Positions 44,733 to 53,777 are shown, counted from the first letter of the stretch. The stretch: DNA of 64,000 nt from an uncultured Christensenellaceae bacterium (GCA_944376205.1 CALWBV010000005.1:1-64000); one strand, 5' to 3'. A program made the numbers and translations. The notes: generated by a model from the sequence alone, not told the origin.

Positions 44733-46601
44733 TTATTTTGTCAAGCCGTCCTCGTTCGTAGGCTTATTTTGCGTTTCCTCTCCTATGCTGTCCGAATCTA
44801 ATTCTTCACTCCCCTTTTTCGCTTTGTCGGTATCTTCAGTCATGTCGCTCTGCACGTCCGTTGATGAAGATTCCTTTAGGGGACTATCTTTTTTACTGCG
44901 TCTTGTCTTCTTGGATTTTTTGTCCTTATCGCTTTTTTCGGCAGAAGGTTCGTTTGCGACAAGATGAGTAATATACTCCACTGTTTCTTTATAATTCATA
45001 CTCTCCACTACTATGGTGAGTTTGTCGCCTTCCTGCAAAACAGTTTCGCCGTCGGGAACTATACTTTCGCCGTCGCTCTTGACAAGTTCTGTAACCAGTC
45101 CGTTGGCAGGCCAGATGATATCTTTTATTCTTCTGCCGATTATAAATGCGCCGTGCTCTATAAGTACGCCGAAACTTCTCTTTACGGTTTTTTCGTCCTC
45201 GTTGTTTTGCTCTCTCAATCTCTCGAGCAAGCTGTCGTACAAAGGCGTATTTCCCATAAGTTCAGCTACGAGAAAAGCCGAGAATATCGCTATGCCCGTG
45301 GGCAAAAAGTCCGAATTGTATCCCGACAGCTCAACGATAAGCACGATTGCGGTGATAGGAGCTCTTACGCTTGCGCCGAAAAACGTCGTCATCGATATCA
45401 ATACGAGTGCGGGAAAATACTCTTCATTCATTCCCATGGCAATAAACATCTTTCCGAGTACTGCACCCGCAAGCGCACCCATTGCCAGCATAGGAATAAA
45501 CAGTCCGCCCGTCGCTCCCGAATTAAAGCACAACAGAGTTAGTATCATTCTGACGAAAATTACAAGCAAAAGCAAAAGTACGGAATACTTAAGTCCGTTG
45601 TGACACAGATTGTCTATAAGCGAGTGTCCGCCGGTATTGACAAATGCAAAACCGTCCTCGAAATATTTCGTAAATATCAGACCGAACACGCCTGTAAGTA
45701 AAAACGCTACAAGAAGTCTTGCCCAATAAGGGAACTGTTTGACATACTTGTCCGTAAATCTCTGCGATCTTACAAGCAGAACGTTGAATACCACGGCAAG
45801 CACGCCGAGGATAATTCCCATCAATGCCAATAAGCCCATTACGCCCGCAAATTCTCCCCACTCGCTCAAGTCGTCGAGATTGCCCAAAGGCGTAAGTCCT
45901 TCGATATTGAAAAGCATCGTAGTGCTTGACCACTTTGCGTCTTTTATTATCATACCGAGCGTTCTGAAAGTAGCCGTACCGAATATGACCGCCGACGAAC
46001 CGCAAAGGAGCGTTATCGGGGACATTCTTTTCTGACACTCTTCCATGGCGAATATAATACCCGTAAGCGGAGCATTGAACGCAACGGCAATACCTGCGCC
46101 TGCGCCGCCCGCCATAACGTATCTGCGCCATGTAAGTTTTGCTTTCATAAGTTGCGTTATACCTTGCGAACTCATAGCACCGATCTGTACGCTGGGTCCT
46201 TCGCTGCCCAGAGGCAAACCTGCTACGTAGCTTATAAACGAACCGACAAACGTACCTATCAGCGTTCTACCGCTTTTATAAGAAAGATAACCTCTTACGC
46301 TTCCCTCCACGTTGGGAATGCCGCTGCCTCTGACATTGGGAATATATTTGTGAAGAAGTGACATAAGTATTGCAAGCGCCGCCAGTCCCAAAAAGAACAG
46401 AGGCAAAGCCCACAGATGTGCAAGCACACCCTCATAAATTTTCTGCGAATATTGTATGAGATATCTGGCAAAATAATTGAAAAAGCCTACCAGAATACCC
46501 GAAATGATACCGGCAATGCCACCGTAAGCGATTACGGGCAAGACGATATTTTTCATTCTTTCTCGCATTTTTTTCAATCTTTCTTTAGTATTTTGTTGCA
46601 T
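44733..46601 (-). CDS. ClC-family chloride channel/antiporter with RCK C-domain
   Basis: This 622-residue protein has the ClC selectivity motifs in order: GSGIPNVEGSVRGY, GSEGPSVQIGA with the gating Glu, and GATGGLFIPMLAMGA. FAMEECQ supplies a Glu near the position of the proton Glu of antiporters, favouring chloride/proton exchange. After the last helix, residues about 470-550 form an RCK C-terminal (TrkA-C) domain, which usually binds a small ligand. The final 65 residues are a Lys-rich then acidic tail. The start at 46601 has AAGG upstream, a weak site. It lies upstream of the ABC-F gene in the same direction, 63 bases apart. Confidence 0.9.
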   Translation of the reverse strand: MQQNTKERLKKMRERMKNIVLPVIAYGGIAGIISGILVGFFNYFARYLIQYSQKIYEGVLAHLWALPLFFLGLAALAILMSLLHKYIPNVRGSGIPNVEGSVRGYLSYKSGRTLIGTFVGSFISYVAGLPLGSEGPSVQIGAMSSQGITQLMKAKLTWRRYVMAGGAGAGIAVAFNAPLTGIIFAMEECQKRMSPITLLCGSSAVIFGTATFRTLGMIIKDAKWSSTTMLFNIEGLTPLGNLDDLSEWGEFAGVMGLLALMGIILGVLAVVFNVLLVRSQRFTDKYVKQFPYWARLLVAFLLTGVFGLIFTKYFEDGFAFVNTGGHSLIDNLCHNGLKYSVLLLLLVIFVRMILTLLCFNSGATGGLFIPMLAMGALAGAVLGKMFIAMGMNEEYFPALVLISMTTFFGASVRAPITAIVLIVELSGYNSDFLPTGIAIFSAFLVAELMGNTPLYDSLLERLREQNNEDEKTVKRSFGVLIEHGAFIIGRRIKDIIWPANGLVTELVKSDGESIVPDGETVLQEGDKLTIVVESMNYKETVEYITHLVANEPSAEKSDKDKKSKKTRRSKKDSPLKESSSTDVQSDMTEDTDKAKKGSEELDSDSIGEETQNKPTNEDGLTK

Positions 46602-46717
46602 ATACTCTACCTTATGCGCAGAAATTCCGCTACCTATATAAATATAAACCAAAAACCTTATATCAGTCAAGCAAAGCCCGAAAACCGAATCCGTACAAAA
46701 TAAAGATAAAAAAAACA

Positions 46718-46737
46718 GGGGGACTTTGAAATCCCCC
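46718..46737 (-). terminator. Terminator of small membrane protein gene
   Basis: GGGGGA/TCCCCC with an eight-base loop is followed on the minus strand by a U-run. Confidence 0.8.
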
Positions 46738-46758
46738 CGCCGTAATTGTTATTCTTGA

Positions 46759-47085
46759 TTACAAACTGATTGCATGACCGATAATCATCATTACCCAGTA
46801 TATACCGATGCATACGTAAATAACAACTTTAAACTCTGTCTTTTTGCTTCTTGCATAATAGTATGCGGACAACGTAATTACAATACCCAATGCAATATCC
46901 TTAATTAGATTGAGAATTCCGACTGCAGTAGAACTTGCTTCAACCAAGTTAAGGATGAGATTGATGACGTAAATTACTATCGCCAAAATCAAAACTACGC
47001 AAGAACAAATTCCGATTAAAGCATTCATATTGCTTCTGACAGATCTGTCTTCGATTTTTTTACCTGTGGACTTTTTCTGTGCCAT
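46759..47085 (-). CDS. Small membrane protein of unknown function
   Basis: This 108-residue protein has a basic cytosolic N-terminus (MAQKKSTGKKIEDRS) and three to four hydrophobic segments at about 22-45, 52-72 and 85-106, with the charged loop RSKKTEFK between the later ones. No family is recognised. The start at 47085 is chosen for its nine-base spacing from AAAGGAGG; an ATG two codons earlier is too close. It has its own terminator on each side and stands alone. Confidence 0.65.
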   Translation of the reverse strand: MAQKKSTGKKIEDRSVRSNMNALIGICSCVVLILAIVIYVINLILNLVEASSTAVGILNLIKDIALGIVITLSAYYYARSKKTEFKVVIYVCIGIYWVMMIIGHAISL

Positions 47086-47254
47086 AAACATACCCCTCCT
47101 TTTTAGTGCATTTATATTATATGCCCTCAATATTTGCAAAGTCAATGTTTTGATAAAAATTTATTCTCAATATCACATCTCTGTCAAATAAATACTTCAT
47201 TATTGCTGTAACTCCGATTTATCGAAATCAAAACGGATAATCTCTTGATAAAAA

Positions 47255-47283
47255 ACAAAACGGCAACAGAGTTGCCGTTTTGT
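47255..47283 (-). terminator. Terminator of sigma/anti-sigma operon
   Basis: A perfect 13-bp stem ACAAAACGGCAAC and its complement with an AGA loop lies 36 bases after the anti-sigma gene. Confidence 0.75.
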
Positions 47284-47318
47284 AAAGGGGATTTATTTAT
47301 GAAGGCACATTATGCTAT

Positions 47319-48608
47319 TCAGCTTTTTGATTGCGAAGACAAATATTCTTCATACTCTTGTTGAGATATTTCGGGACGGGAATCGAAAATATTCAGGAAT
47401 TTCGAAACTCTTTCCTCATAGAGAATGTTGAGACTTTCTACTACTTCGTTATAAAAAGTCATAACTTCGTTGTTGAGAAGGTCATAGAGATTTTCATCTA
47501 ATATGGCTATATATTCCAACAGCGTATTCATGAGTTTGCTTTGTGCGATATTATCTTTTATCTCCGCTACAAGAGTCTTTATATCTTCGATAATAGAATA
47601 TTTTATAAGATAAGCATCCAGCGAAATAACGCTCAATACGCTTATATCGTAATTCGCAAGCTGCTCTCTCACTGCATCGGCCTTTGCTATAAGCTCTTTT
47701 GTCTTTTCGGAAAGTTTATCGGTAAAAATCGCAAGCTTCCAATCCCAGTAACTCTTACCGCTCTCTTCTTCTATCAATGTATTAAGCTCGTCGAGTTCAA
47801 CCAGAAGATTATATATATCCGACGTCTTATTTACAAACTCGTCTATTTTACTCGAGATATCTTCCAAAACTCCGTCACCGAGACTGTTGGCTCTGTGGAA
47901 AATAAATTCTCCTTCGAGATTTTCCGTATAGGCGTCCAGATTACTTTGCGTATATTGCCAGCCTTTGCCTACCACAAAATCTTTGACGGCACTGACCGTT
48001 GCGCTTACCACTCCGAAAATATCTATCTCTTGCAAATACGATTGCAAATTCTGCTGGGTCTGCTTTGCGAGTTTGCTGCTCTTGGAAGATTTCTCTCCGC
48101 TTATGACAGTTATGTCTATGCGATTGTCCTTTGCTGTGCAATCTATATATCCGAGTCTTGCGGACTCTAATATAAACGTTTCCATACATTCTTCTGCCGT
48201 CATTTGCTTGTAATCTGCAAAACTTTCGCTCGACAATACAACGTCGGCATCGTCATTCTGCGCAGCGATATGAGTAACCTTTCCGTCCTTATCCGCCGTA
48301 ATCAGCACCGAAGGATTGATATCCACCTCATAGCACGTCGTTTGCAATGTCACTACGGGTTGGTTTTCCACGTTTTTGAAATATACTCCCAATACGCTCG
48401 CCACAATTACGACGACCAAAACGCACGCTACGGCACTCACCCAGGTAATGATGCTTTTTTTCTTCAGAGAGAAAGACTTTTCCGCCTTTTGTTCAGGCAA
48501 TGAGTTGTCGCTTGTGTTGATAGGAGCGGACAATATCTTTTTTGTCAGCTTGGGCGTCTTTTCGTCAAGACTTGCATTCAAAAGATTCTGAATTTGCTTT
48601 TTATTCAT
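47319..48608 (-). CDS. RsgI-like transmembrane anti-sigma factor
   Basis: This 429-residue protein has a short cytosolic N-terminal part (1-55) that could bind sigma, one membrane helix at about 54-77, and an extracytoplasmic part. The segment just outside the membrane, CYEVDINPSVLITADKDGKV at about 92-111, matches the RsgI domain (usual core DINPSIEL), which is autocleaved in RsgI proteins. The remaining 250 residues are helical and charged with no carbohydrate-binding module. The start has a GGAGG-type site upstream and overlaps the sigma gene by four bases. It should hold the sigma factor inactive until an outside signal. Confidence 0.82.
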   Translation of the reverse strand: MNKKQIQNLLNASLDEKTPKLTKKILSAPINTSDNSLPEQKAEKSFSLKKKSIITWVSAVACVLVVVIVASVLGVYFKNVENQPVVTLQTTCYEVDINPSVLITADKDGKVTHIAAQNDDADVVLSSESFADYKQMTAEECMETFILESARLGYIDCTAKDNRIDITVISGEKSSKSSKLAKQTQQNLQSYLQEIDIFGVVSATVSAVKDFVVGKGWQYTQSNLDAYTENLEGEFIFHRANSLGDGVLEDISSKIDEFVNKTSDIYNLLVELDELNTLIEEESGKSYWDWKLAIFTDKLSEKTKELIAKADAVREQLANYDISVLSVISLDAYLIKYSIIEDIKTLVAEIKDNIAQSKLMNTLLEYIAILDENLYDLLNNEVMTFYNEVVESLNILYEERVSKFLNIFDSRPEISQQEYEEYLSSQSKS

Positions 48609-49135
48609 AGTCCGTACTCCTCCTTAATTATTTTTTGAAGCGTTTTGATAGCTTTGTTATATTTCCATAGCACCGTACCGAGAGGAATTCCCAGATCGTT
48701 TGCTATTTCTCTGTGCTTGAATCCGCCCGAAAGGTGCATCAGTATAATTTTCCTGTCCGTCTCGTCCAACCTCGTAGCGATTATTTCCAACACGGGAACG
48801 TTTGTTTCGTCTATTCGGTAACTTCCCGATTTGTCCCGTTCGCCGAAGTCTGTGGGGATTACTTTCTTTCTTTTGCTTATTTCGTTGTATGCCGTATTCT
48901 TTGCAATCTGAATTATCCACGCAAAGGCATTTCCCGATTGATACTTGTCAACGTTTTTTCTTATCCTTATAAAAGTATCTTGCGTAAGATCCTGTGCCGA
49001 ATGATAATTGCTTACGATGGACAAAAGATAGGCAAACACCTTGCGGCTTGTCAACTCATACAGCTCTTCGAATGCTTTTTCTTCGCCGAATTTCATTCGA
49101 CAAAGCAGTTTGTCCAAAACTTCGTTATCCGTCAC
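48605..49135 (-). CDS. ECF-type RNA polymerase sigma factor
   Basis: This 176-residue sigma factor has regions 2 and 4 only. Region 2 contains FEELYELTSRKVFAYLLSIV and DLTQDTFIRIRKNVDKY, ending in AWIIQIAKNTAYNEIS; region 4 contains LSGGFKHREIANDLGIPLGTVLWKYNKAI with its helix-turn-helix. The start codon is GTG, six bases after AGAGG. It is co-translated with the RsgI-like gene, the usual sigma/anti-sigma order. The partner domain suggests an envelope or polysaccharide signal, by analogy with SigI-RsgI, although this sigma is ECF type. Confidence 0.92.
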   Translation of the reverse strand: MTDNEVLDKLLCRMKFGEEKAFEELYELTSRKVFAYLLSIVSNYHSAQDLTQDTFIRIRKNVDKYQSGNAFAWIIQIAKNTAYNEISKRKKVIPTDFGERDKSGSYRIDETNVPVLEIIATRLDETDRKIILMHLSGGFKHREIANDLGIPLGTVLWKYNKAIKTLQKIIKEEYGL

Positions 49136-49643
49136 AACAACCTCTTTTACTCAATAAACAGACGAAAAGTCCGATTTATTGTCGATTTTCGTTTTATTTT
49201 TTAATTTATTTATCTTCTTAAGACTCAAAATACATTTAAGAATACATTTATTAAATGGATTTACTGATATACAATATTGATTAATCCAATTATAATATAT
49301 AAATACAATAATAAGCAACTTCATTGACAGCTCAATTAATCACCTATAAGCATGATATAAAATTCACCCTCAATACATATTCAAACAAATAATATTTTGC
49401 TTGACTTTATAACGTATGATAGTAAATACACTTCTCCGAAACACGGGTTTGATAATTGTCAATTATAAAAATCGGCAAAGACTGCCAGCTTTGTGAATTT
49501 ATTGTCAAAGTATAAAAATATTCAACCACAATTTATTCAGAAATTAAAAAGCTGGTTTTTTTAAGATTGGATAATCTACGCTTATTTATCTTCAATAAAT
49601 GTAACGCCCGTGTCGGTTTTGCTCTTGATAACATATGATTATA

Positions 49644-49691
49644 CCACATTATATTGATAAAGATTTTTAAACAAAATACAATATATTGTGG
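49644..49691. promoter_or_regulatory. Tandem NrdR boxes
   Basis: Two copies of the NrdR core CWATATATWG occur: CATTATATTG (49647-49656, one mismatch) and CAATATATTG (49679-49688, perfect). Their centres are 32 bases apart, about three helical turns, the spacing known for NrdR tandem sites. They lie upstream of the nrdDG promoter. Confidence 0.75.
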
Positions 49692-49741
49692 TTTGTCAAG
49701 CATTTTTTGAAAAATATTTTTTATTTTTTTTGCATTATGTC

Positions 49742-49770
49742 TTGCATACGACTATGCTGTGTGCTATAAT
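49742..49770 (+). promoter_or_regulatory. Promoter of nrdDG
   Basis: TTGCAT (49742-49747) and TATAAT (49765-49770) have a 17-base spacer, 33 bases ahead of the nrdD ATG. Confidence 0.7.
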
Positions 49771-49802
49771 TAACTTTGCAATAATTCAATGGAGATGATA
49801 TT

Positions 49803-51920
49803 ATGTACGTTATTAAAAAGGATGGAACAAAAGAAGAATACAACGTTCAGAAAGTCGTTACGGCAGTCAATAAATCGGCTTTCCGCGCGCTTGTCAAATT
49901 CAGCGATGAAGACATTCAGTTTATCTGCGATTTCGTCAACAAAAAAGTCGAAGGCATGAACAAGGAGTTCATTACCATCAGCGAAATGCACAACATCGTA
50001 GAATATGCGCTCGAATCGCTCAACCCTGCAGTTGCAAAAAGCTATAAGGATTACCGCAACTACAAGCAGGACTTCGTTCATATGCTCGACGAAGTTTATA
50101 AGAAAAGCCAGGCAATCATGTATATCGGAGATAAGGAAAACTCCAACTCCGACAGCGCTCTCGTTTCCACCAAAAGAAGCTTGATTTTCAATCAGCTCAA
50201 TAAAGAACTTTATCAGAAATTCTTCCTCACAAAAGAGGAATTGCAGGCTTGCCGCGACGGCTATATCTACGTACATGATATGTCTGCGCGCCGCGATACA
50301 ATGAACTGCTGTCTTTTTGACGTTGCCACCGTACTCAAAGGCGGTTTTGAAATGGGCAACATCTGGTACAACGAACCCAAAACTCTCGACGTTGCGTTTG
50401 ACGTAATCGGCGATATCGTACTCTCTGCCGCAAGTCAGCAGTACGGCGGTTTTACCGTACCCCAAGTAGACAAAATTCTCGAACCCTATGCAGAAAAGAC
50501 ATACAAGAGACAGTATGACAGATACGTTTCACTCGGACTTTCTCCCGAAAAAGCCGAAGAAGAAGCTATCAAAGACGTAAGAAAAGACATGCTTCAGGGC
50601 TTCCAAGGTTGGGAATATAAATTCAATACCGTTGCTTCTTCGAGAGGCGATTATCCTTTTATCACTATCACCGGCGGACTCGGAAGATCGCGTTTTGCCA
50701 AGATGGCAAACATATGCATGCTCGAAGTAAGAAAAGGCGGTCAGGGCAAAAAAGAATGCAAAAAACCCGTTCTCTTCCCTAAAATCGTCTTCCTCTACGA
50801 CGAAAATCTCCACGGTCCCGGCTGTGAACTCGAAGACGTATTCGAAGCAGGTCTCGAATGCTCGGCAAAAACCATGTATCCCGACTGGCTGTCTTTGACA
50901 GGCGAAGGATACGTTGCAAGCATATACAAAAAATACGGCGAAGTAATCTCCCCTATGGGCTGTCGTGCTTTCCTCTCGCCTTGGTATGAAAGAGGCGGCA
51001 TGTACCCCGCTGACGAAAACGATAAACCCGTATTCGTAGGCAGATTTAACATAGGAGCCGTAAGCTTGCATCTTCCCATGATTTACGCAAAGGCAAAACA
51101 AGAATCCAAAGACTTCTACGAAGTGCTTGATTACTACCTCAATCTTATCCGTCAGCTTCACTTGCGTACCTATGAGTACCTCGGTGAAATGAGAGCTTCC
51201 ACCAACCCTCTTGCTTACTGCGAAGGCGGTTTCTATGGCGGACACCTCAAGTACAGCGACAAGATTGCTCCCCTTCTCAAAGCCGCAACTGCTTCTTTCG
51301 GCATTACGGCGCTCAACGAGTTGCAGGAAATTCACAATAAAAAATCTATTGCCGAAGACGGTCAGTTCGCACTCGAAGTCATGGAATACATCAACAAGAA
51401 AGTCAATGAATTCAAAGACGAAGACCACGTTCTCTACGCTCTTTACGGAACCCCCGCAGAAAGCCTTTGCGGACTCCAGATAGAACAGTTCAGAAAACAG
51501 TTCGGACTCGTCAAGAACGTCAGCGACAGACCTTATGTTACCAACTCTTTCCACTGTCACGTTACCGAGGATATTTCCCCTATTCAGAAGCAGGACCTCG
51601 AAAACAGATTCTGGAACCTCATGAACGGCGGCAAAATACAATACGTCAAATATCCTATCGATTACAACAAGGACGCTATCCGTTCGCTTATCAGACGTGC
51701 TATGAAAATGGGCTTCTATGAAGGCGTAAACCTCTCCCTCGCATACTGCGACGACTGCGGTCACCAAGAACTCAGCATGGACGTATGCCCCAAGTGCGGA
51801 AGCAAAAACCTTACAAAAATCGAAAGAATGAACGGTTACCTCTCTTACTCCAGAGTAAAGGGTGATACCAGACTCAACGCCGCTAAAATGGCAGAAATAG
51901 CAGACAGGAAGAGTATGTAA
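49803..51920 (+). CDS. nrdD: Anaerobic (class III) ribonucleoside-triphosphate reductase
   Basis: This 705-residue glycyl-radical enzyme makes deoxynucleotides without oxygen. An N-terminal ATP-cone (about 1-90) gives dATP control. The catalytic barrel includes HDMSARRDTMNCCLFD near 158-173 and the LHLRTYEYLGEMRASTNP block. A zinc site CDDCGHQ plus CPKCGS lies near 648-667, and the glycyl-radical loop is RMNGYLS near 678. The start follows TGGAGATGATATT. NrdG, its activase, follows two bases later. Tandem NrdR boxes upstream imply repression when dATP is high. Confidence 0.95.
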   Translation: MYVIKKDGTKEEYNVQKVVTAVNKSAFRALVKFSDEDIQFICDFVNKKVEGMNKEFITISEMHNIVEYALESLNPAVAKSYKDYRNYKQDFVHMLDEVYKKSQAIMYIGDKENSNSDSALVSTKRSLIFNQLNKELYQKFFLTKEELQACRDGYIYVHDMSARRDTMNCCLFDVATVLKGGFEMGNIWYNEPKTLDVAFDVIGDIVLSAASQQYGGFTVPQVDKILEPYAEKTYKRQYDRYVSLGLSPEKAEEEAIKDVRKDMLQGFQGWEYKFNTVASSRGDYPFITITGGLGRSRFAKMANICMLEVRKGGQGKKECKKPVLFPKIVFLYDENLHGPGCELEDVFEAGLECSAKTMYPDWLSLTGEGYVASIYKKYGEVISPMGCRAFLSPWYERGGMYPADENDKPVFVGRFNIGAVSLHLPMIYAKAKQESKDFYEVLDYYLNLIRQLHLRTYEYLGEMRASTNPLAYCEGGFYGGHLKYSDKIAPLLKAATASFGITALNELQEIHNKKSIAEDGQFALEVMEYINKKVNEFKDEDHVLYALYGTPAESLCGLQIEQFRKQFGLVKNVSDRPYVTNSFHCHVTEDISPIQKQDLENRFWNLMNGGKIQYVKYPIDYNKDAIRSLIRRAMKMGFYEGVNLSLAYCDDCGHQELSMDVCPKCGSKNLTKIERMNGYLSYSRVKGDTRLNAAKMAEIADRKSM

Positions 51921-51922
51921 TT

Positions 51923-52411
51923 ATGCGATATCACAACATTACGAAAGACGATATGCTCAATGGCGACGGATTAAGAGTCGTACTTTGGGTTGCAGGTTGC
52001 ACGCATAAGTGCAAACAGTGTCAGAATCCCATCACTTGGGACATCAACGGCGGTCTGGAATTCGGCGAAAGCGAGAAAAAAGAAATTTTTGACCAGCTCG
52101 ACCAATCCTATATATCGGGTATAACGTTCTCGGGAGGAGACCCTCTCCACCCTCAAAACAGACAGCCCGTATACGAACTCGCAAAGGAAATCAAAGAAAA
52201 ATACCCTCATAAGACGATATGGCTCTATACAGGTTTCCTTTGGGAAGAAATCAAGGACTTGCCGATAATCCCCTACCTCGACGTATTGGTAGACGGAGAA
52301 TTCAAGATAGATCTTCTCGATCCTCAACTTCATTGGAAAGGTTCGAGTAATCAGCGTGTAATAGACGTACCCGCTACTATAAAAACAGGCGAAGTCGTAT
52401 TGCATGCCTGA
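51923..52411 (+). CDS. nrdG: Anaerobic ribonucleotide reductase activating protein
   Basis: This 162-residue radical SAM enzyme generates the glycyl radical on NrdD. The iron-sulfur motif CTHKCKQC (CxxxCxxC) lies at about 27-34, the SAM-binding GGDPL near 74-78, and the N-terminus MRYHNITKDDMLNGDGLR is typical of the family. Length is normal. It is coupled to nrdD, two bases downstream, and the operon ends at a strong terminator (52428-52455). Confidence 0.95.
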   Translation: MRYHNITKDDMLNGDGLRVVLWVAGCTHKCKQCQNPITWDINGGLEFGESEKKEIFDQLDQSYISGITFSGGDPLHPQNRQPVYELAKEIKEKYPHKTIWLYTGFLWEEIKDLPIIPYLDVLVDGEFKIDLLDPQLHWKGSSNQRVIDVPATIKTGEVVLHA

Positions 52412-52427
52412 ATATCAAATATCCCGA

Positions 52428-52455
52428 AAAAAAGAAGCGAAATCGCTTCTTTTTT
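52428..52455 (+). terminator. Terminator of nrdDG
   Basis: AAAAAGAAGCGA/TCGCTTCTTTTT with a very short loop is followed by more T. Confidence 0.85.
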
Positions 52456-52569
52456 CTTGCAATCAAAGAGTGTTTGACGCTTAATTTGATCGACAGAGCG
52501 TTTTCCGATAACGCAAAATTTTCCTTGTTCGATATTATCATAGCACATCATGTCTGCGATAAAACGGTA

Positions 52570-52598
52570 TTGACTTAAAATAAAGGTTGTGTTATAAT
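52570..52598 (+). promoter_or_regulatory. Promoter of small membrane protein gene
   Basis: TTGACT (52570-52575) and TATAAT (52593-52598) are separated by 17 bases, 39 bases ahead of the start at 52637. Confidence 0.75.
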
Positions 52599-52636
52599 CA
52601 AAATGAATAAATACTAAAAACTCGGAGGACGATAAT

Positions 52637-53038
52637 ATGTTCAAAAAAGCTGATGAAGACTTCTTCTCAAAAGTAGATATAATTCAGAAATTCATCATTT
52701 TCCTTATATTAGCTAGTCTAGTCGGCGGAATAATACTCGTTTGTTTCGTAGACTTCACGTGCGGCATACTCATGGCAACAGTTTTACCCGTGCTTCTTAT
52801 AGTACTCTCTTTGATACTATATATGATGACGCACATTGCCATTGACGCTAAAATCGCACGCAACAAAGCCTGCGGAGAAGACGTCACTTATCTTCTCGAA
52901 CTCTTGGATTCTGACGACGATTCAGATTCTCAAAATAAAGCCGACGTTAATTTTGTAGATTACGAAAAAAAACAAAAAACTCAAAATGATACCTCGTCTT
53001 CAAAAACCGATAACAAGGTCAATGACAAAAAGGATTAA
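52637..53038 (+). CDS. Two-helix membrane protein with acidic tail, unknown function
   Basis: This 133-residue protein has a charged N-terminus, two adjacent membrane helices at about 18-37 and 42-65 forming a hairpin, then a cytosolic tail with DSDDDSDSQ and a Lys/Asn/Ser-rich end. No family is recognised. The start follows GGAGGACGATAAT and the gene has its own consensus promoter and a 14-bp terminator. The low-complexity tail resembles those on other membrane proteins of this window. Confidence 0.7.
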   Translation: MFKKADEDFFSKVDIIQKFIIFLILASLVGGIILVCFVDFTCGILMATVLPVLLIVLSLILYMMTHIAIDAKIARNKACGEDVTYLLELLDSDDDSDSQNKADVNFVDYEKKQKTQNDTSSSKTDNKVNDKKD

Positions 53039-53094
53039 CATACGATTTATAAGAATTTGACCTCCGTATTCATATATGGAAAGTAATAGCCCGA

Positions 53095-53125
53095 CAGTAA
53101 AAGCCCTGAACCAGGGCTTTTACTG
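53095..53125 (+). terminator. Terminator after small membrane protein gene
   Basis: A perfect 14-bp stem CAGTAAAAGCCCTG and complement with an AAC loop. It ends only eight bases before the next start codon. Confidence 0.8.
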
Positions 53126-53133
53126 ATAGCATT

Positions 53134-53703
53134 ATGATTATAGCTTCAATAAAAATACCGATGGACAGATTTGACGAAATAAAACTCAATATCAAGAAAA
53201 AACGAATGATACTTCTCTCGAAATCCAGCGAATGCCTTCTTCCCTTGCAAGAGGAAATATCTTCATGCGATAAAAAAACGGTAGTAGTATGGGCTTTCTC
53301 CTTCGCCGAAGAAGCTGTCGATTTATTGTCTTTACGCTATCCACGAGAAGAAGCGCCGAGAGAAGCGTTGATACTCACCAAACTATGGGCGCAAGGCAAA
53401 GTAAAGATGCCGGAAGCAAAACGTGCGATTCTCGCCTGTCACGGTCTTGCAAAGCGTTTGACTTCTTCAGAAGATATTGCCCTTTGTCATGCAGTAGGAC
53501 AAGCACTGGGCGCTGTACACGCAAAAGGACACGCAATAGGATTCCCGATATACGAACTCACTTCAATAGTAAGAAAGTACGGTATCGATAACTGTATAGA
53601 AGCATTTGACAAAAGACTGGCAGAATATACTCAAAGACTTCAAGCGTTTGCCGCAAGTCGTAAAGCCGACGAATACGAATGGGCAAAATTCTTTACAGAC
53701 TGA
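53134..53703 (+). CDS. Imm5-like putative immunity protein
   Basis: This 189-residue helical protein matches the pattern of the Imm-5-like putative immunity domain: WAFSFAEEAVDLLSLRYP (about 50-67), PREALILTKLWAQGKVKM, then AILACHGLAK and the AVGQALGAVHAKGHAIG block at about 122-138 with His residues. Despite the family name no toxin gene is nearby, and similar stand-alone genes are frequent in Bacillota. No ribosome site precedes the ATG, which follows a terminator hairpin by eight bases; an ATG at 53161 is an alternative start. Function is unproven. Confidence 0.6.
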   Translation: MIIASIKIPMDRFDEIKLNIKKKRMILLSKSSECLLPLQEEISSCDKKTVVVWAFSFAEEAVDLLSLRYPREEAPREALILTKLWAQGKVKMPEAKRAILACHGLAKRLTSSEDIALCHAVGQALGAVHAKGHAIGFPIYELTSIVRKYGIDNCIEAFDKRLAEYTQRLQAFAASRKADEYEWAKFFTD

Positions 53704-53777
53704 ATTAAAATCAATCATTCTTACGCATATACTTTTTTATAATACATTATTCAATTGTTACAAAGCAGCATAAAAAC

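Larger units (their letters stand above)
49136..49802. other. Long divergent regulatory region upstream of nrdD
   Basis: This 667-base AT-rich region separates the sigma operon from nrdD. It contains a perfect 15-base palindrome ATAATTGTCAATTAT at 49452-49466, two NrdR-type boxes at 49644-49691 and the nrdD promoter at 49742-49770. I see no credible ORF. Confidence 0.5.

Noticed and set aside
47299-47352. A 17-codon plus-strand frame after a terminator near 47290
   Set aside because: It is too short, overlaps the end of the anti-sigma gene and shows no conserved feature.
52637-53703. A toxin-immunity pair formed by the two-helix protein and the Imm5-like protein
   Set aside because: A strong terminator separates them, the first has its own promoter, and nothing in it resembles a toxin domain.
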